64,000 nt of DNA from Acestrorhynchus altus (GCA_034509495.1 CM067522.1:18358928-18422927); one strand, 5' to 3'. Shown: positions 48,783-56,755, numbered from the stretch's first letter. The notes: a model not told the origin generated them from the letters alone. A program made the numbers and translations.

Positions 48783-48940
48783 AGCTGATATAAACAGTGA
48801 GACATTAAACTCACCCTCTCCTCGGTGGACAGTCGGACTGGTGTCTCTACTTGATAAAGGGCACCGCTGTGTTCAGAGTCGCCGGACAGTCGGACTGTGT
48901 TTGTGTCCTCATTAATCAGCAGTTCAACGTTATTCCACAT
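16002..48940 (-). CDS. kntc1: KNTC1 / ROD, kinetochore-associated protein 1 (complete, 61 coding exons)
   Basis: Large scaffold of the Rod-Zw10-Zwilch (RZZ) complex. In the outer kinetochore corona this complex recruits dynein through Spindly and supports Mad1-Mad2 checkpoint signalling. I joined 61 exons (listed in the three block entries). They total 6,708 nt, divisible by three, giving 2,235 codons plus stop against about 2,209 residues in human. Matches to the known protein run end to end: MWNNVELL start, NVLSLWD-like propeller segment, KVLAPELI, SPKEGMIKGLWKNHSNE, and the C-terminal solenoid. No frameshift or internal stop was found. The start at 48940 was chosen because it matches the family N terminus and is the first ATG after the promoter-like block. 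Possible polyadenylation signals (AATAAA, minus) overlap at 15912-15921, about 85 bp past the stop. It lies head-to-tail with SVOP and is divergent from the GAS2-like gene. Confidence 0.97.
16340..16640 (-). mobile_element. R1 family, copy c, in KNTC1 intron 59
   Basis: Reverse orientation: GACTTTTATTCTGAAATCGA, CCCAATATCTAGGTCAGCGA, GATCAGTCAGAGTCTGTATG and AAACATGCACTGGAAGCTCC. It ends about 300 bp from exon 59. Confidence 0.8.
17540..17800 (+). mobile_element. R1 family, copy f (3' half), KNTC1 intron 57
   Basis: GACTGTCTCCTACAATTACT, TTTTTGGTGAATAAAACTAC and ATCCCACAAAATGAGCCCAG match the 3' half of the family. Confidence 0.7.
18500..18815 (-). mobile_element. Short non-autonomous repeat, same family, copy 2 (KNTC1 intron 56)
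   Basis: Reverse orientation: GAGCAGGTGTCCCAATAATT at one end and GGCATGGCCTAGAGGGGTAC and GGGCTCCATCCAGTACTTCT inside. The gap between them has lost the central part. Confidence 0.7.
21100..21232. mobile_element. MITE-like repeat, same family, KNTC1 intron 50
   Basis: CTGATTCAACTAATGAGCTC and GGGCAGGGGTGCCTCCAGAA then CCAGGGCAGAGAAACACTG match the right half of the 2.45-kb copy. The left end is lost. Confidence 0.6.
23450..23745 (+). mobile_element. Short non-autonomous repeat, same family, copy 3 (KNTC1 intron 45)
   Basis: ACAAATGTATTTGGACATCT, GTAACTGTCTCTACTGTGCA, GGATTTGATAGTATTCAGCA and CACATCCCCAACTCACCAAC follow the family consensus in order. Confidence 0.75.
24165..24590 (-). mobile_element. 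Same SINE family, diverged copy, KNTC1 intron 44
   Basis: CTACCCAACCCTGTTAGGAC starts the plus-strand reading, and CTCTCTTGGACACTCAAATT lies where the box B region should be. At 24550-24590 the reverse phrase GTCCCAACAGGGTTGGGTAA closes the region, giving an inverted arrangement of the family end. Confidence 0.55.
25573..25618. repeat. (CA)n microsatellite, KNTC1 intron 42
   Basis: About 23 uninterrupted CA units directly ahead of a LINE-type interspersed repeat. Confidence 0.95.
25620..25775 (+). mobile_element. Fish interspersed repeat GGCTGCTCCCTTTAGGG...GATGCCCTTCCTGACGCAACCC
   Basis: CTCCCTTTAGGGTTCACCAC, AGCGGACCATCATATTTATG, TTTACGCTGGATGCCCTTCC and TGACGCAACCCTCACCATTT follow the well-known teleost repeat. 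It lies in KNTC1 intron 42 after a (CA)n tract. Confidence 0.75.
27555..27935 (+). mobile_element. tRNA-derived SINE with LINE-like tail, KNTC1 intron 37
   Basis: The tRNA-like head has CTTGGTGGTTAGCAACAAAC (box A region) and GTCTCGGGTTCAAGGCCC (box B, GGTTCAA). The body has GGCTACTCTAAATTGCCCTG and GGTGGTCGGTTGTTTCC. The tail CTTGGGTATCTTGAAAGGCA ends in (TAAC)n at 27918-27930. Confidence 0.75.
28785..29257 (+). mobile_element. R1 family, copy d, abutting KNTC1 exon 35 donor
   Basis: CAAATTAAATTCCAGTTTAA, GCATACAGACTCTGACTGAT, GATCAAAACATGGTCAAATT, AGCCTAGAATCTCCTAAGAA and TGGTGAACAGAACTGCAAAA are family words. Recognisable homology stops about 10 bp from the exon 35 donor (29263-29268). 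Confidence 0.8.
33480..33770 (-). mobile_element. Tc1-type terminal fragment in KNTC1 intron 30
   Basis: Shares GGGTTCACATACTTATGCAA, TTTCATCTTTAACTTTGTC and ACCAGGGTCCCAAACGTCTG with the ends of the relics at 4.0 and 5.9 kb. No transposase remains. It lies between exons 30 and 31. Confidence 0.7.
34385..34503. mobile_element. Small inverted-end MITE, KNTC1 intron 29
   Basis: It begins TTTCTCAGACAGGGACTAA and ends TTAATCCCTGTCTGGGAAAG, near-inverted ends about 18 bp long over about 118 bp. This structure is familiar from fish introns. Confidence 0.65.
35105..35360 (+). mobile_element. Tc1-like fragment in KNTC1 intron 27
   Basis: Contains the common fish element start CAGCCCATCCGGAAAGTATT and ATGTTACAGCCTTATTTTAA. 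It then jumps to transposase code reading NLLQSPLDLTLG and RFIFQQENHPKHTAKM (the QQDNxPKHT catalytic block, with D changed to E). It is an internally deleted, inactive copy. Confidence 0.8.
39375..39538 (-). mobile_element. R1 family, copy e, abutting KNTC1 exon 19 donor
   Basis: Reverse orientation: CAGGACTTTTATTCTGAAAT and CCCAATATCTGGGTCAGTAA. The repeat fades just before the donor at 39545-39550 of exon 19. Confidence 0.75.
40000..40075 (+). mobile_element. Tc1-like fragment, KNTC1 intron 18
   Basis: AATGATCCTAAACAAACCTC followed by GACCTCAAGAGGCACAAGTG matches the block coding NDPKHTSK...YLKRRKL of Tc1 transposases. Only about 75 bp is recognisable. Confidence 0.6.
40105..40290. mobile_element. 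MITE-like repeat (CCTGCTCCAGCACACC family), KNTC1 intron 18
   Basis: CCCTGCTCCAGCACACCAAG, GTGAGTTGAATCAGGAGTGA and CAACTGGAGTTCCCCACCCC belong to a common fish short repeat related to the 2.45-kb family. Confidence 0.55.
40735..40925 (+). mobile_element. Tc1-like fragment, KNTC1 intron 17
   Basis: GCCTTCAGGAAGATGAACCA, GCACTGTTCTACTTTGCAGC and GAGTCTTCAGAAACGATTCT match the transposase N-terminal coding block (DLQEDL...VHCSTVQRHLH). Degraded. Confidence 0.65.
42510..42716 (-). mobile_element. tRNA-derived SINE, KNTC1 intron 13
   Basis: The minus strand begins GGGAGCAGCCGTGGCCTGGT GG (box A) and has GGTCACCGGTTTGAATCCC (box B) followed by TGAACTGGCAGGACATGACT. Typical fish SINE head, minus orientation. 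Confidence 0.8.
43490..43650 (+). mobile_element. R1 family, copy g (3' end only), KNTC1 intron 10
   Basis: ACTGTCTCCTATGAAGTGTT, TTTTTTGGTCAATAAACGAA and AATCATCCCACAAAAACTGA match the 3' end of the family. Confidence 0.65.
44040..44945 (-). mobile_element. LINE (L2/Maui-like) reverse-transcriptase C-terminal region, degraded, KNTC1 intron 9
   Basis: The plus strand carries the antisense of a very common fish LINE: CCACCTCCTCCAGCTCTTCC, GGGATCTTGTTCTTTGGGTC, TTGGCTC-type CTGGCTCAGCTCTCTCTTCA, GATCCGCCTGTCAGCCTCCC, GATTCTCATCCCAGCTGCTT, and near 44910 AAAGGGCAGCCTTGACGGAG (antisense of the GLRQGCPLSP motif, eroded). Many small deletions. The LINE runs in the same direction as KNTC1. The exact clade is inferred. 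Confidence 0.7.
46430..46725 (-). mobile_element. tRNA-derived SINE (ACCCAACCCCATTAGGA family), KNTC1 intron 7
   Basis: TTACCCAACCCCATTAGGAA begins the plus-strand reading. The far end, read on the minus strand, is tRNA-like, with box A near CAGTGTTCTAATGCCCTAGC and box B ACAGGTTTGAAACCCGGGAG. It is the most complete copy in the window. Confidence 0.75.
48370..48560 (-). mobile_element. Short interspersed repeat (GGTGGTGTGTTAGTGTG family), KNTC1 intron 1
   Basis: GTGATTCTCAGCATGGCAGT, CACGGTGGTGGTGTGTTAGT and CGCTGATATGAGTGGGTCAG are the reverse of phrases in the copy at 55.9-56.1 kb. Confidence 0.7.
48589..48778. repeat. Compound GA / AT / GA microsatellite in KNTC1 intron 1
   Basis: (GA)n at 48589-48636, (AT)n at 48687-48741 and (GA)n at 48742-48778. 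The last ends about 31 bp from the exon 1 donor. The motif GAAGCTGATATA(G/A)A follows each GA tract (about 48669 and 48780), so the block looks like a local duplication. Confidence 0.95.
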
Positions 48941-49090
48941 CCTTTAATCCGGAAACAGAGACTCACACTCTTCTGCTCCACCGGTCCCGAAAACACACAG
49001 TAAACACTGATCACGTGACCCGCGAAATTCACAATTGGCGCCATAAAAAAGTATTTCCGGTTATTCGAAACCAGCTTCCGGCTCGAACTG
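48941..49090 (-). promoter_or_regulatory. kntc1: Probable KNTC1 promoter
   Basis: The 150 bp upstream of the KNTC1 start are GC-richer than the flanks and have no TATA box. On the minus strand there are two CCGGAA ETS-type sites (plus-strand TTCCGG at 49055-49060 and 49076-49081), an E2F-like TTTCGCGG (plus CGCGAAA at 49021-49027), and an E-box CACGTG at 49012-49017. ETS plus E2F-like sites fit a cell-cycle gene. The assignment rests on motifs and position only. Confidence 0.5.
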
Positions 49091-49289
49091 CACCCTAAGT
49101 AGGGCACTAAGAGGACATTCAGTAGTGAACACACTGCTCTAACAATTCCCTGTTTAACATTAACCTTGCACTGTGTGGGTGTATGAATAAAATTCCTGAG
49201 AAGGCATAACACGTACATACATAATTAAACATTAAACATATATTTATGGACATTCAGGTTGTTTTATTATTTAATTTTGACTACTGTCA

Positions 49290-49690
49290 AGTATTATTGT
49301 AAATTACCAACAATTCACCAAAATTATTGCATTCTCAGATCCAAAACATGCTGGGTGATCAATTTCCAACAGGATTTCTGAGATATAAAGAGTTTTTTAG
49401 TCCTTATACACTAAAATATTGAAAGCACAAGTATATTTTTGATCAAAACATGGTCACATTCATACAAATGTCTAAATTTGGTTAATATTAACCAAAATAA
49501 AGACAAATTTTGGGTGGGATCTTAGGAAAGTATCCATGTCTGTAATGTGTCATGTCCTATAAATTAATTTCTATTTTTTTTGGTGAAAAAAAGTATGTCC
49601 TACTATGAAAATATCCCACAAAATTAGCCTAGGCTTATAAAGCCCTATCCTTGTCTGTGCTGCAGACTGGTTGGGCAAAATATCTGAACC
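49290..49690 (+). mobile_element. R1 family, copy h, upstream of KNTC1
   Basis: CAAAATTATTGCATTCTCAG, GATCAAAACATGGTCACATT and ATCCCACAAAATTAGCCTAG. It starts about 200 bp beyond the KNTC1 promoter block. Confidence 0.75.
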
Positions 49691-49800
49691 TTCGAAGGAT
49701 CTTCAGAAACCTTCAAACATTAAAAAGGTTCTTGAAACATTAAGATGATTCTTCATACTCAGACATCTTATACAAACATAGTTCCTTAAAATACCACCCA
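49680..49800. mobile_element. GGTTCT-rich repeat, short copy
   Basis: GAACCTTCGAAGGATCTTCA, AAAAAGGTTCTTGAAACATT and GATGATTCTTCATACTCAGA. A degraded copy next to R1 copy h. Confidence 0.55.
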
Positions 49801-50644
49801 GCATTCTTTAGGGTCATGGATCTTGAATCACTCCACCCTAGCCAACATACTTGTGTGGGGCTCACATGGGAGAAACCTGGACCAGGTGGGTTCCAGGTGG
49901 GCTCCAAGTGGGTTTGTAGATGTTACGTGTGGTTCTCAAATTGGCCCCATTGTTACACCCCACTTTAATATCACATGGGTCCAATGAACCCAATTTGCAG
50001 TGTACAACCCAGATCGGCCCATGGTTGACCTCTTCTGGTCCCATCACTGACCCTGGAGGGCATCCATATGTGGGGTCTACATGAACATGCTATCTTGTGG
50101 GTAATTCATGTGGGTGCAGTGTCACCAGCAGATGGTGCCACAGTAACACAAACCCTAGGGGTGTGTAAGCTCTTGATTGACCCAGAAGGCCCAGGCTGGT
50201 TTCTGCTGACTGTTTTGTGAGGTTTACACCAGCTGTTATCCAAGCATGACTAAGCCTCTATGAGCAGGCTTCTCTCGAACACGCAATGATGAAACAAATC
50301 TGAAGCTTCATGCTTTTATTACAAACAAGCAGTTTCTCATATGACCTGCTGTTACTGTAGCATCTCAGGGAATTAGAATATAGTCAAAAAGTTCACTTTT
50401 GTTCATAATCAATTTCAAATGTAGTCTAGTACACAGTGAAAATATAAATGGAAATATTAATCTTTATCACTTAATCTTTATCATAGGTACACTTCAACAG
50501 TGAGAATCACATTGTATGATTTTTAAATAATTCATTTGCATTTTATTGCATGAAATAATTATTTGATACAGTACAAAAAGGTTATTATAGTTATATTATA
50601 AAAATGATTTTAAAAAAAAAATGAAAGTTATAATATTTGGTACA

Positions 50645-50965
50645 GAAACCATCCATCCATCCATCCATTTTCTGAACCGCTTATTCCTGAATAGGGTCAC
50701 AGGGGAGCCGGTGCCCAGCCGGCAACTCTGAGCTCAAGGGCGGGAAACAACCCTAGAAGGGCGCTAGTCCATCGTAGGGCGCACACATGCACACACTAAG
50801 GGCCACTTTAGAGTCACCAATTCACCTATAATGCATGTCTTTGGACTGTGGGGGAAACCGGAGTACCCGGAGGAAACCCACTCGAACACGGGGAGAACAT
50901 GCAAACTCCACGCAGAACCGTCCCAGGTCGCCCCACCCAGGGATCGAACCCAGGTCCTTCTTGCC
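50645..50965 (+). mobile_element. Fish interspersed repeat starting (CATC)n TTTTCTGAACCGCTTATTC
   Basis: A near-complete copy of a ubiquitous teleost repeat: CATCCATTTTCTGAACCGCT, CAGGGGAGCCGGTGCCCAGC, AGGGCCACTTTAGAGTCACC, ATGTCTTTGGACTGTGGGGG, GAAACCCACTCGAACACGGG and AGGGATCGAACCCAGGTCCT. It resembles a LINE 3' end and has little visible decay. Confidence 0.75.
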
Positions 50966-51309
50966 ATTAGGGCCAGAGCCATTAGTTGATGAAATACTTA
51001 TTTCATGCAATAAAATGCAAATTAATTATTTACAAATCACACAATGTGAGTTTCTGGATTTTTTTAGATTCTGCCTCTCACAGTTGAAGTGAACCTACAA
51101 TAAAAATGACAAGCCTCGCTATTCTTTGTAGGTGGGAAAACTTGCAAAATTAGCAATGTATCAAATACTTTTTTTCCCCACCATATATATTCATCATATA
51201 TTATATTAAATGTATATATGTCATATATTTGTTTTTAAGCAGCTAGCTATGTTTGGGTCAGGATAACCAGGTCTGTGTTAGGTGGTATACTTAATTCAGC
51301 TGTTCTTAA

Positions 51310-51770
51310 CCTTTAGAACCCTAGAGCAATTTTGTGGATGTTTTGGTAAATTATAAAAGTAACTATAGGAGACAGTCAAACATACCTGATATTGTTATAT
51401 TCAGGACATCCTGGGCTACTTAAATTTGTCCTCATTTAAGATGTAAAAATTCAAAACATTGAAACATTGACAATTTTTTGTTTAGAAATGTACTTTTGCC
51501 TAGTGTTTTCCCCTTATATAGACTAGGAAACACTTTACATCTCAGAAATCTTGTTTGGAAATTGATCATCCAAAGTGCTTTTGGGCTGATAATGCAAGAA
51601 TTTTGATAAAGTATTTGTAATGTAATGCAATGTAATACAATAATTGTAATAATTAGATTGACATGGCTATATACAATTTATGTATTTATCATTATTATAT
51701 TTATTATCCTTTTCAGGACTTTTATCATGAAATTTGAACACTGTGAGGAAAGAAAAAGAGCAAACAGTGG
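51310..51770 (-). mobile_element. R1 family, copy i
   Basis: Reverse orientation: TTTGTGGATGTTTTGGTAAA, ACATCCTGGGCTACTTAAAT, GAAATTGATCATCCAAAGTG and TTTTCAGGACTTTTATCATG. It adjoins the 56-bp minisatellite. Confidence 0.75.
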
Positions 51771-51811
51771 AATTGATCAAGTCTCCAAAGTGGCCAATAT
51801 TTCTGTCAATG

Positions 51812-52232
51812 TGGATCAGGTCGGTGTTCCGATCCTCACTGTACTGGACTGAGTGATGTTCTCAGTGTAGATCAGGTCAGTGTTATGATCCTCACTGTAC
51901 TGGACTGAGTGATGTTCTCTCAGTGTGTATTAGGTCAGTTTCTGATCCTCACTGTACTGGACTGAGTGATGTTCTCAGTGTGGATCAGGTCAGTGTTCTG
52001 ATCTTCACTGTACTGGACTGAGTGATGTTCTCAGTGTGGAGCAGGTCAGTGTTCTGATCCTCACTCTACTGGACTGAGTGATGTTCTCTCAGTGTGTATT
52101 AGGTCAGTTTCTGATCCTCACTGTACTGGACTGAGTGATGTTCTCAGTGTGGATCAGGTCAGTGTTCTGATCTTCACTGTACTGGACTGAGTGATGTTCT
52201 CTCAGTGTGGATCAGGTCAGTGTTCTGATCCT
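51812..52232. repeat. About 56-bp minisatellite (7-8 units)
   Basis: Unit: GATCAGGTCAGTGTTCTGAT followed by CCTCACTGTACTGGACTGAG and TGATGTTCTCAGTGTG. Some units read TCTCTCAGTGTGTATTAGGT instead. This altered unit occurs twice, so a block of about three units is itself repeated. It is intergenic between KNTC1 and the GAS2-like gene. Confidence 0.9.
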
Positions 52233-53369
52233 GACACCCAAAAGCATGTAAAGCTGAGTAGAGTCAAGTAGTGTTGGTACCATTCAATAGAACAGCAACT
52301 TTACATTTGTTTTTCTCAACTTTAACTTTGTCTTGTTGAGGTGTTTCTTTATAACTGAGTCTTGAGTTAATTATCAGACCCCAGAGCTCCTCATAAAGTT
52401 CAGCTACTCATTGCTCAGACTTTCAGCCCATGTGCTGAACATATGTCCCAGTTTCATAGCGCTCCTCCTGATCTCTGAGCTGAAGGCCTGGTGGTTTAAT
52501 GAGTTCAGACCTGTGTGTTTAATTGTCCTACAATAAAAGTTTCGTAATGGTCCTTGATTTGGATGTTGAGTCATAGGAGAAAAAACCTGGATACACTTCT
52601 TAAAAAAGGTGTGTGTCCTTCATAGAGTTCATTTGAGTACATCCTGTCAAAACATCTCTGACCTGTTGAGGCAAAGGCTCCACCAAACCTCTGAAGGTCT
52701 CCTGTGGTACTTGGAACCAAGACTGAGACTTAAAACTACTTTTGGCAGGTAATAACCACTGCATGCTGGGAACACCCCACTTTCTGATGTTTTGGAGATC
52801 ATCATCAGTCTTTGGATTGGTGATACCACTCACTTCAACAATCAAGAGCAAACCAAACTAATGTGTGAGGTTTAAATTAGAGAGGCTCCTCTAAAATCCT
52901 TTTTAAACATGTTCTGTTCATATTCTAAACATGTTGCAGCTGTTATGCTAAATATTAAATAAATGTGAGGTTGCACACTCATCACACTAGAGGGCAACAC
53001 TGACAAGGAGTTGTTGTTTAGTAAAACTGGAGCAATTGCAGAGAAGATGAATGGAAAATATTTAATATCCTAAAGAAAGAGAGGATCTTTCACATTGCAT
53101 GCAAATTTTCCTTGGTATAAAGACCGGGTGTCTGTATGGGATAATTGTATATATTGGGCATGTGATTGCTGGCCACTTGGAGATATCTGAACTCAATTGG
53201 TGGTCAGGAATTGGACAGGAATCTGGTCATTTCTCACCATTACTGAGAACTCATTTATTGATGTAATCGTTGTGGTCCAAACTACCAAGGCTTCCAATGT
53301 AATCAGTGCCAAGCATATACTGTTCCAGTATATGATGATACTGATACATACATAACAAAAATAATAAGC

Positions 53370-53620
53370 ATTCAAGTTGTTTTTTAATTTTATTTGGACC
53401 ACTGTCAGGTATTTTGAAGAACATATTATTATAAATATTTAATTACAATTAATAACATTTATAGCTAAAAATGTTTAAGCAAAAGATTAGTGAATTATTT
53501 AAAAAATACATCTAAAAAGAAGACACATTTGAGTAGCCTAGGATCTCCTGGAAAATAATGATATACGACGTGTTTCCTGTAAATACTTTTCTAATGCCAG
53601 GGGTTCTGAAGATTAACAAG
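53370..53620 (+). mobile_element. R1 family, copy j
   Basis: GACCACTGTCAGGTATTTTG, ATTATTATAAATATTTAATT and GTAGCCTAGGATCTCCTGGA match the middle of copies a and h. Confidence 0.7.
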
Positions 53621-53688
53621 TTAACAAGTTCCTAATCATACAAAACCATCACCATCATCTGCTTTTGCCCCCGGGTTCTGAGCGGCGA

Positions 53689-53995
53689 TCTAGATCAGGG
53701 GTTCCCAACCTTTTGCTTTTCACAGCCCACCTGTTCACAACCCACAAAAAACAAAACACAAAAAAAAACAGAACTTGCGGATGCTCCGGCTGCATTGTCT
53801 CAAAATGGTGTTTACTTTGCATTGCAACACTTTTGTGATATTTTTTGTGCATTTCTAGTAATGTTTATAGATTTTTATTGCCAATTTTTGGTCATTACAA
53901 GCCCATTGTGGACTATTGTCTCCCCCTCAGGATGGGCCTGTGGAGCACTAGAGAGTTCTTCACGGCCCACTAGTTGAAAAACCATGTTCTAGATA
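53689..53995 (+). mobile_element. hAT-like MITE with TCTAGAT target duplication
   Basis: The element begins CAGGGGTTCCCAACCTTTTG and ends TAGTTGAAAAACCATGT. It is flanked by TCTAGAT on both sides (53689-53695 and 53988-53994). A 7-8 bp duplication and a CAGGGGT-type end are typical of hAT elements. No transposase. Confidence 0.6.
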
Positions 53996-54298
53996 ACAGT
54001 GATACAATGTTAGAAACCATATAAGCCATAGGTCTATAAGAGACTACTGAACACCACTGCACAGTTTGATGAGTGTGTAATGGTTTAGAAACTTTGGGAC
54101 ACTAAACAGGTCCAGGCTGATCTTCTACATTTAAAGTGAAGGAGGATGTTTTGGCCCAAACAGCTCAAACCTGGTTCTACATGCGTGATTGTACAGTGAT
54201 TAAGGTCTCTGTTCCTTTGTTTCAGGCTGTTTCACACCACCCCAGCTTTTTATGGGAGATTTAGAGCCAATTGCTCACACGCCAGGGAACTGTGGAAC

Positions 54299-54299
54299 G

Positions 54300-54362
<63 letters not shown>
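54299..54362. repeat. (TG)n microsatellite
   Basis: About 31 uninterrupted TG units in the KNTC1 to GAS2-like intergenic region. Confidence 0.97.
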
Positions 54363-54364
<2 letters not shown>

Positions 54365-54493
54365 CAGAAGAGCTGATTCATCCAGGCCTTGGAGGATGAT
54401 CTCACCCGCTCTGTCTAGCTCTCTTAAAGAAACAACCGATGCATTTCAAATCAAAACAAGGGCCCCCTTTTTGGCCATTCGGCTGCTGGAATG

Positions 54494-54494
54494 A

Positions 54495-54558
<64 letters not shown>
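54494..54558. repeat. (CA)n microsatellite
   Basis: About 31 CA units only 130 bp from the (TG)n tract at 54299-54362, giving complementary-sense tracts that could pair in cis. Confidence 0.97.
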
Positions 54559-54563
<5 letters not shown>

Positions 54564-54639
54564 CAGTCGGAGCCAGAATACACTCCACTCTTTAACGAAC
54601 AGTCAATCAATGGAGCTATCAAAAACCTTTACAGACTCA

Positions 54640-54860
54640 GGGAAATCCACTATGGACAGAATTACAGGACATATTTTGGAGCATTGCTGTGAGGATTTGG
54701 TTGCATTGAGCAATTATATTTAGTAAGATAAGGATGTTGGATTATCAGCATCCACCTTCCCCCCAACGTCCTCAATCATCCAACATAAAAGTACTGGATG
54801 CAGCTCCATCATTCCAGAGAACACAGGTTCATGTTTATCTGCTTCAGAAGGTCAGAGATG
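54640..54860 (+). mobile_element. Short non-autonomous repeat, same family, copy 4
   Basis: GGAGCATTGCTGTGAGGATT, GGTTGCATTGAGCAATTATA and CATCATTCCAGAGAACACAG, in family order. Confidence 0.7.
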
Positions 54861-55810
54861 CTTGTGTGGTATGAGGGGGACCTTAACAGTATTAGTTGGG
54901 TGGTTTAAAGGCTATTGCTGATGTTACGATGTGTATGTAAATAAATATGGACACATTTAAGATGCTTTTACTAAGCTCTCATTTCGGATCTTCTCAACAA
55001 CAGGCTCTTGTGCTGAGGAAAGTAGTTGAAACTGTGCTGGTGTATGTAATGCCCAGGGTGACAATTCTGACATCACATCCTGCCTGGCTGACCTTCAGGA
55101 AGAGCTGGACCCTTGAGTCAGATCTTCTGAAGTTCTCAGAAGTCTGTATGATTAACCCATTACTGTTGGCATCTGATATCATCAGGCTTCCTTTTCTCTG
55201 TATGTTCTCTGAGGCTAAGCTGAACATAGATGGCATATTTAATTTTTTTCATTTATTTAATTGTATTTTAATGTTTATCATGTATAGTTGTTATAGTTTT
55301 TTTATTTATATTTATAGTTTTATTCATTTATTTTACACACACACACACACACACATAATATCTGTTCATATTAACTGACTTGTTTTTAATTATTGTTTTA
55401 TTATATATGCATTTTGAACTAACTTTATACTTATTCATATTATTTATTCAAACATTTTTTTCAAATGGGTTTTAAATGCATTTATAATTTATTCACACTT
55501 CTGTGTCTCCAAATATTGTGTCTGTTTGCATGAATTTATATTTAAGATAAGACTGTATTATCCCACAGGGAGAAATGTGCATTGTTACAGCAGAATATAC
55601 AATAATATATTGTATATAAATATAAAGATATAAAGAGTAGTATGTTGACAAAGACACAGATTATAGAAAGACAAAATATAAAATATGCTGTAGAAATGAA
55701 TGAATGAATGAATTATTTATTAGCAGAAAAATATATTTAGAGGATTATTTATTTACTTACATTCTTATTCACTTATTCTAACATAGTACATTGTACAGAT
55801 GATTCTTAGA

Positions 55811-55816
<6 letters not shown>

Positions 55817-55860
<44 letters not shown>
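55817..55860. repeat. (AT)n(AC)n microsatellite
   Basis: About 13 AT units followed by about 9 AC units, adjoining a copy of the 48.4-kb repeat family. Confidence 0.95.
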
Positions 55861-55889
55861 CCAAAGTGTGCAAGCAACAGATGAGCTTG

Positions 55890-56130
55890 GCTGGATATTT
55901 ATGTTCTCAGCCCAGCAGTTGGCGTGATTGGTGTGGCTCCAGCACTCATATCAGCACAACACATGCTAACACACCACCATCATGTCAGTGTCACTGCACC
56001 ACTGAGAATGACCCACCACCCACATGCTCTGTGGTGGTCCTGACCATTGAAGATCAGGGTGAAACTACAGTCTGTAATTATAGGACTATAAAGTGCTCCA
56101 GTATCCTACGAGCTGATAAAGAATAACTGA
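55890..56130 (+). mobile_element. Short interspersed repeat, same family as 48.4 kb
   Basis: CTCATATCAGCACAACACAT, GCTAACACACCACCATCATG, CACTGAGAATGACCCACCAC and GTGCTCCAGTATCCTACGAG. Longer than the 48.4-kb copy; ends with GCTGATAAAGAATAACTGAA. Confidence 0.7.
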
Positions 56131-56135
56131 ATGCA

Positions 56136-56520
56136 GAAACAAGGATAATATAATATAATATAATATAATATAATATAATATATCATATCATATAAAATAA
56201 CATAATATAAAACAATGTAATTTAATATATCACTTAAAATAGTATAATAGAAAATATAATAGAAAATAATATATTATAAAATAATTTAATATAAATTAAA
56301 ATAATATAGAATAAAAAGATTTAATATAAAACTATGTACTATAATTTTATTTAATATAAAACAATCTAATGTAAAATATAATATAAAACATTATAATATA
56401 ATTTAAATTATATAATATAAAATATATTATAAAATCATATAATTTTAAATGACTATAATTCAAAATAATATAAAATATAACAATATACTATAATTTAATA
56501 TAATATAATATAATATAATG
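56136..56520. repeat. TAATA/ATAAT low-complexity tract
   Basis: A regular (TAATA)n run at about 56138-56185 decays into nearly pure A/T sequence with repeated AATATAA words to about 56520. No gene is seen. Confidence 0.85.
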
Positions 56521-56559
56521 TAACATGACTTTTTAGTCAGGCTGGGGTTGCCAGGTTCC

Positions 56560-56755
56560 CACAAAGCTGTGACATTGACATTAATGCTGTAGGTAAACAA
56601 CACTACACCAACACTACACCTACACCAACAGTATACCAACACCTACACTGACACACCTACACCAACATCTACACTACACTACACCAACACCTACACCAAC
56701 ACTACACCTAACCCTAACACTACACCAACACCTAACCCTAACCCTAGCAACCAAA
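56560..56755. repeat. ACACCAACACTAC-type tandem repeat grading into CCCTAA telomere-like motifs
   Basis: Loose repeats of about 6-12 bp (ACACCAACAC, TACACCAACA, CTACACTACA) run from about 56595. Near 56706-56745 they pass into CCTAACCCTAAC and CCTAACCCTAACCCTA, the vertebrate telomere hexamer on the C-rich strand, for two short runs. Confidence 0.75.

Larger units (their letters stand above)
42956..48940 (-). other. kntc1: KNTC1 exons 1-13: N-terminal beta-propeller region
   Basis: Exons, 5' to 3' on the minus strand: 48815-48940, 48024-48144, 47823-47938, 47605-47680, 47235-47312, 47104-47138, 46903-47013, 46265-46358, 45013-45065, 43765-43881, 43413-43457, 43110-43214, 42956-42999. They encode about residues 1-373, where ROD proteins fold as a WD-type beta-propeller that binds Zwilch. 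Readable pieces include LLHLYFDTPVDAV, FLFVGEQNGNLHIIYVP, PVDNLLYVLNEE and MLSLWDARSL. Exon 6 has only 35 nt and exon 13 only 44 nt. Exon 11 has stacked acceptor AGs (see findings); the one used here is the only one that keeps frame with exon 10. Confidence 0.93.

Noticed and set aside
54947..55378. 143-codon open frame in the intergenic region
   Set aside because: Resembles no family I know, ends in low-complexity CA repeat, and lies in repeat-rich DNA without promoter or splice support.
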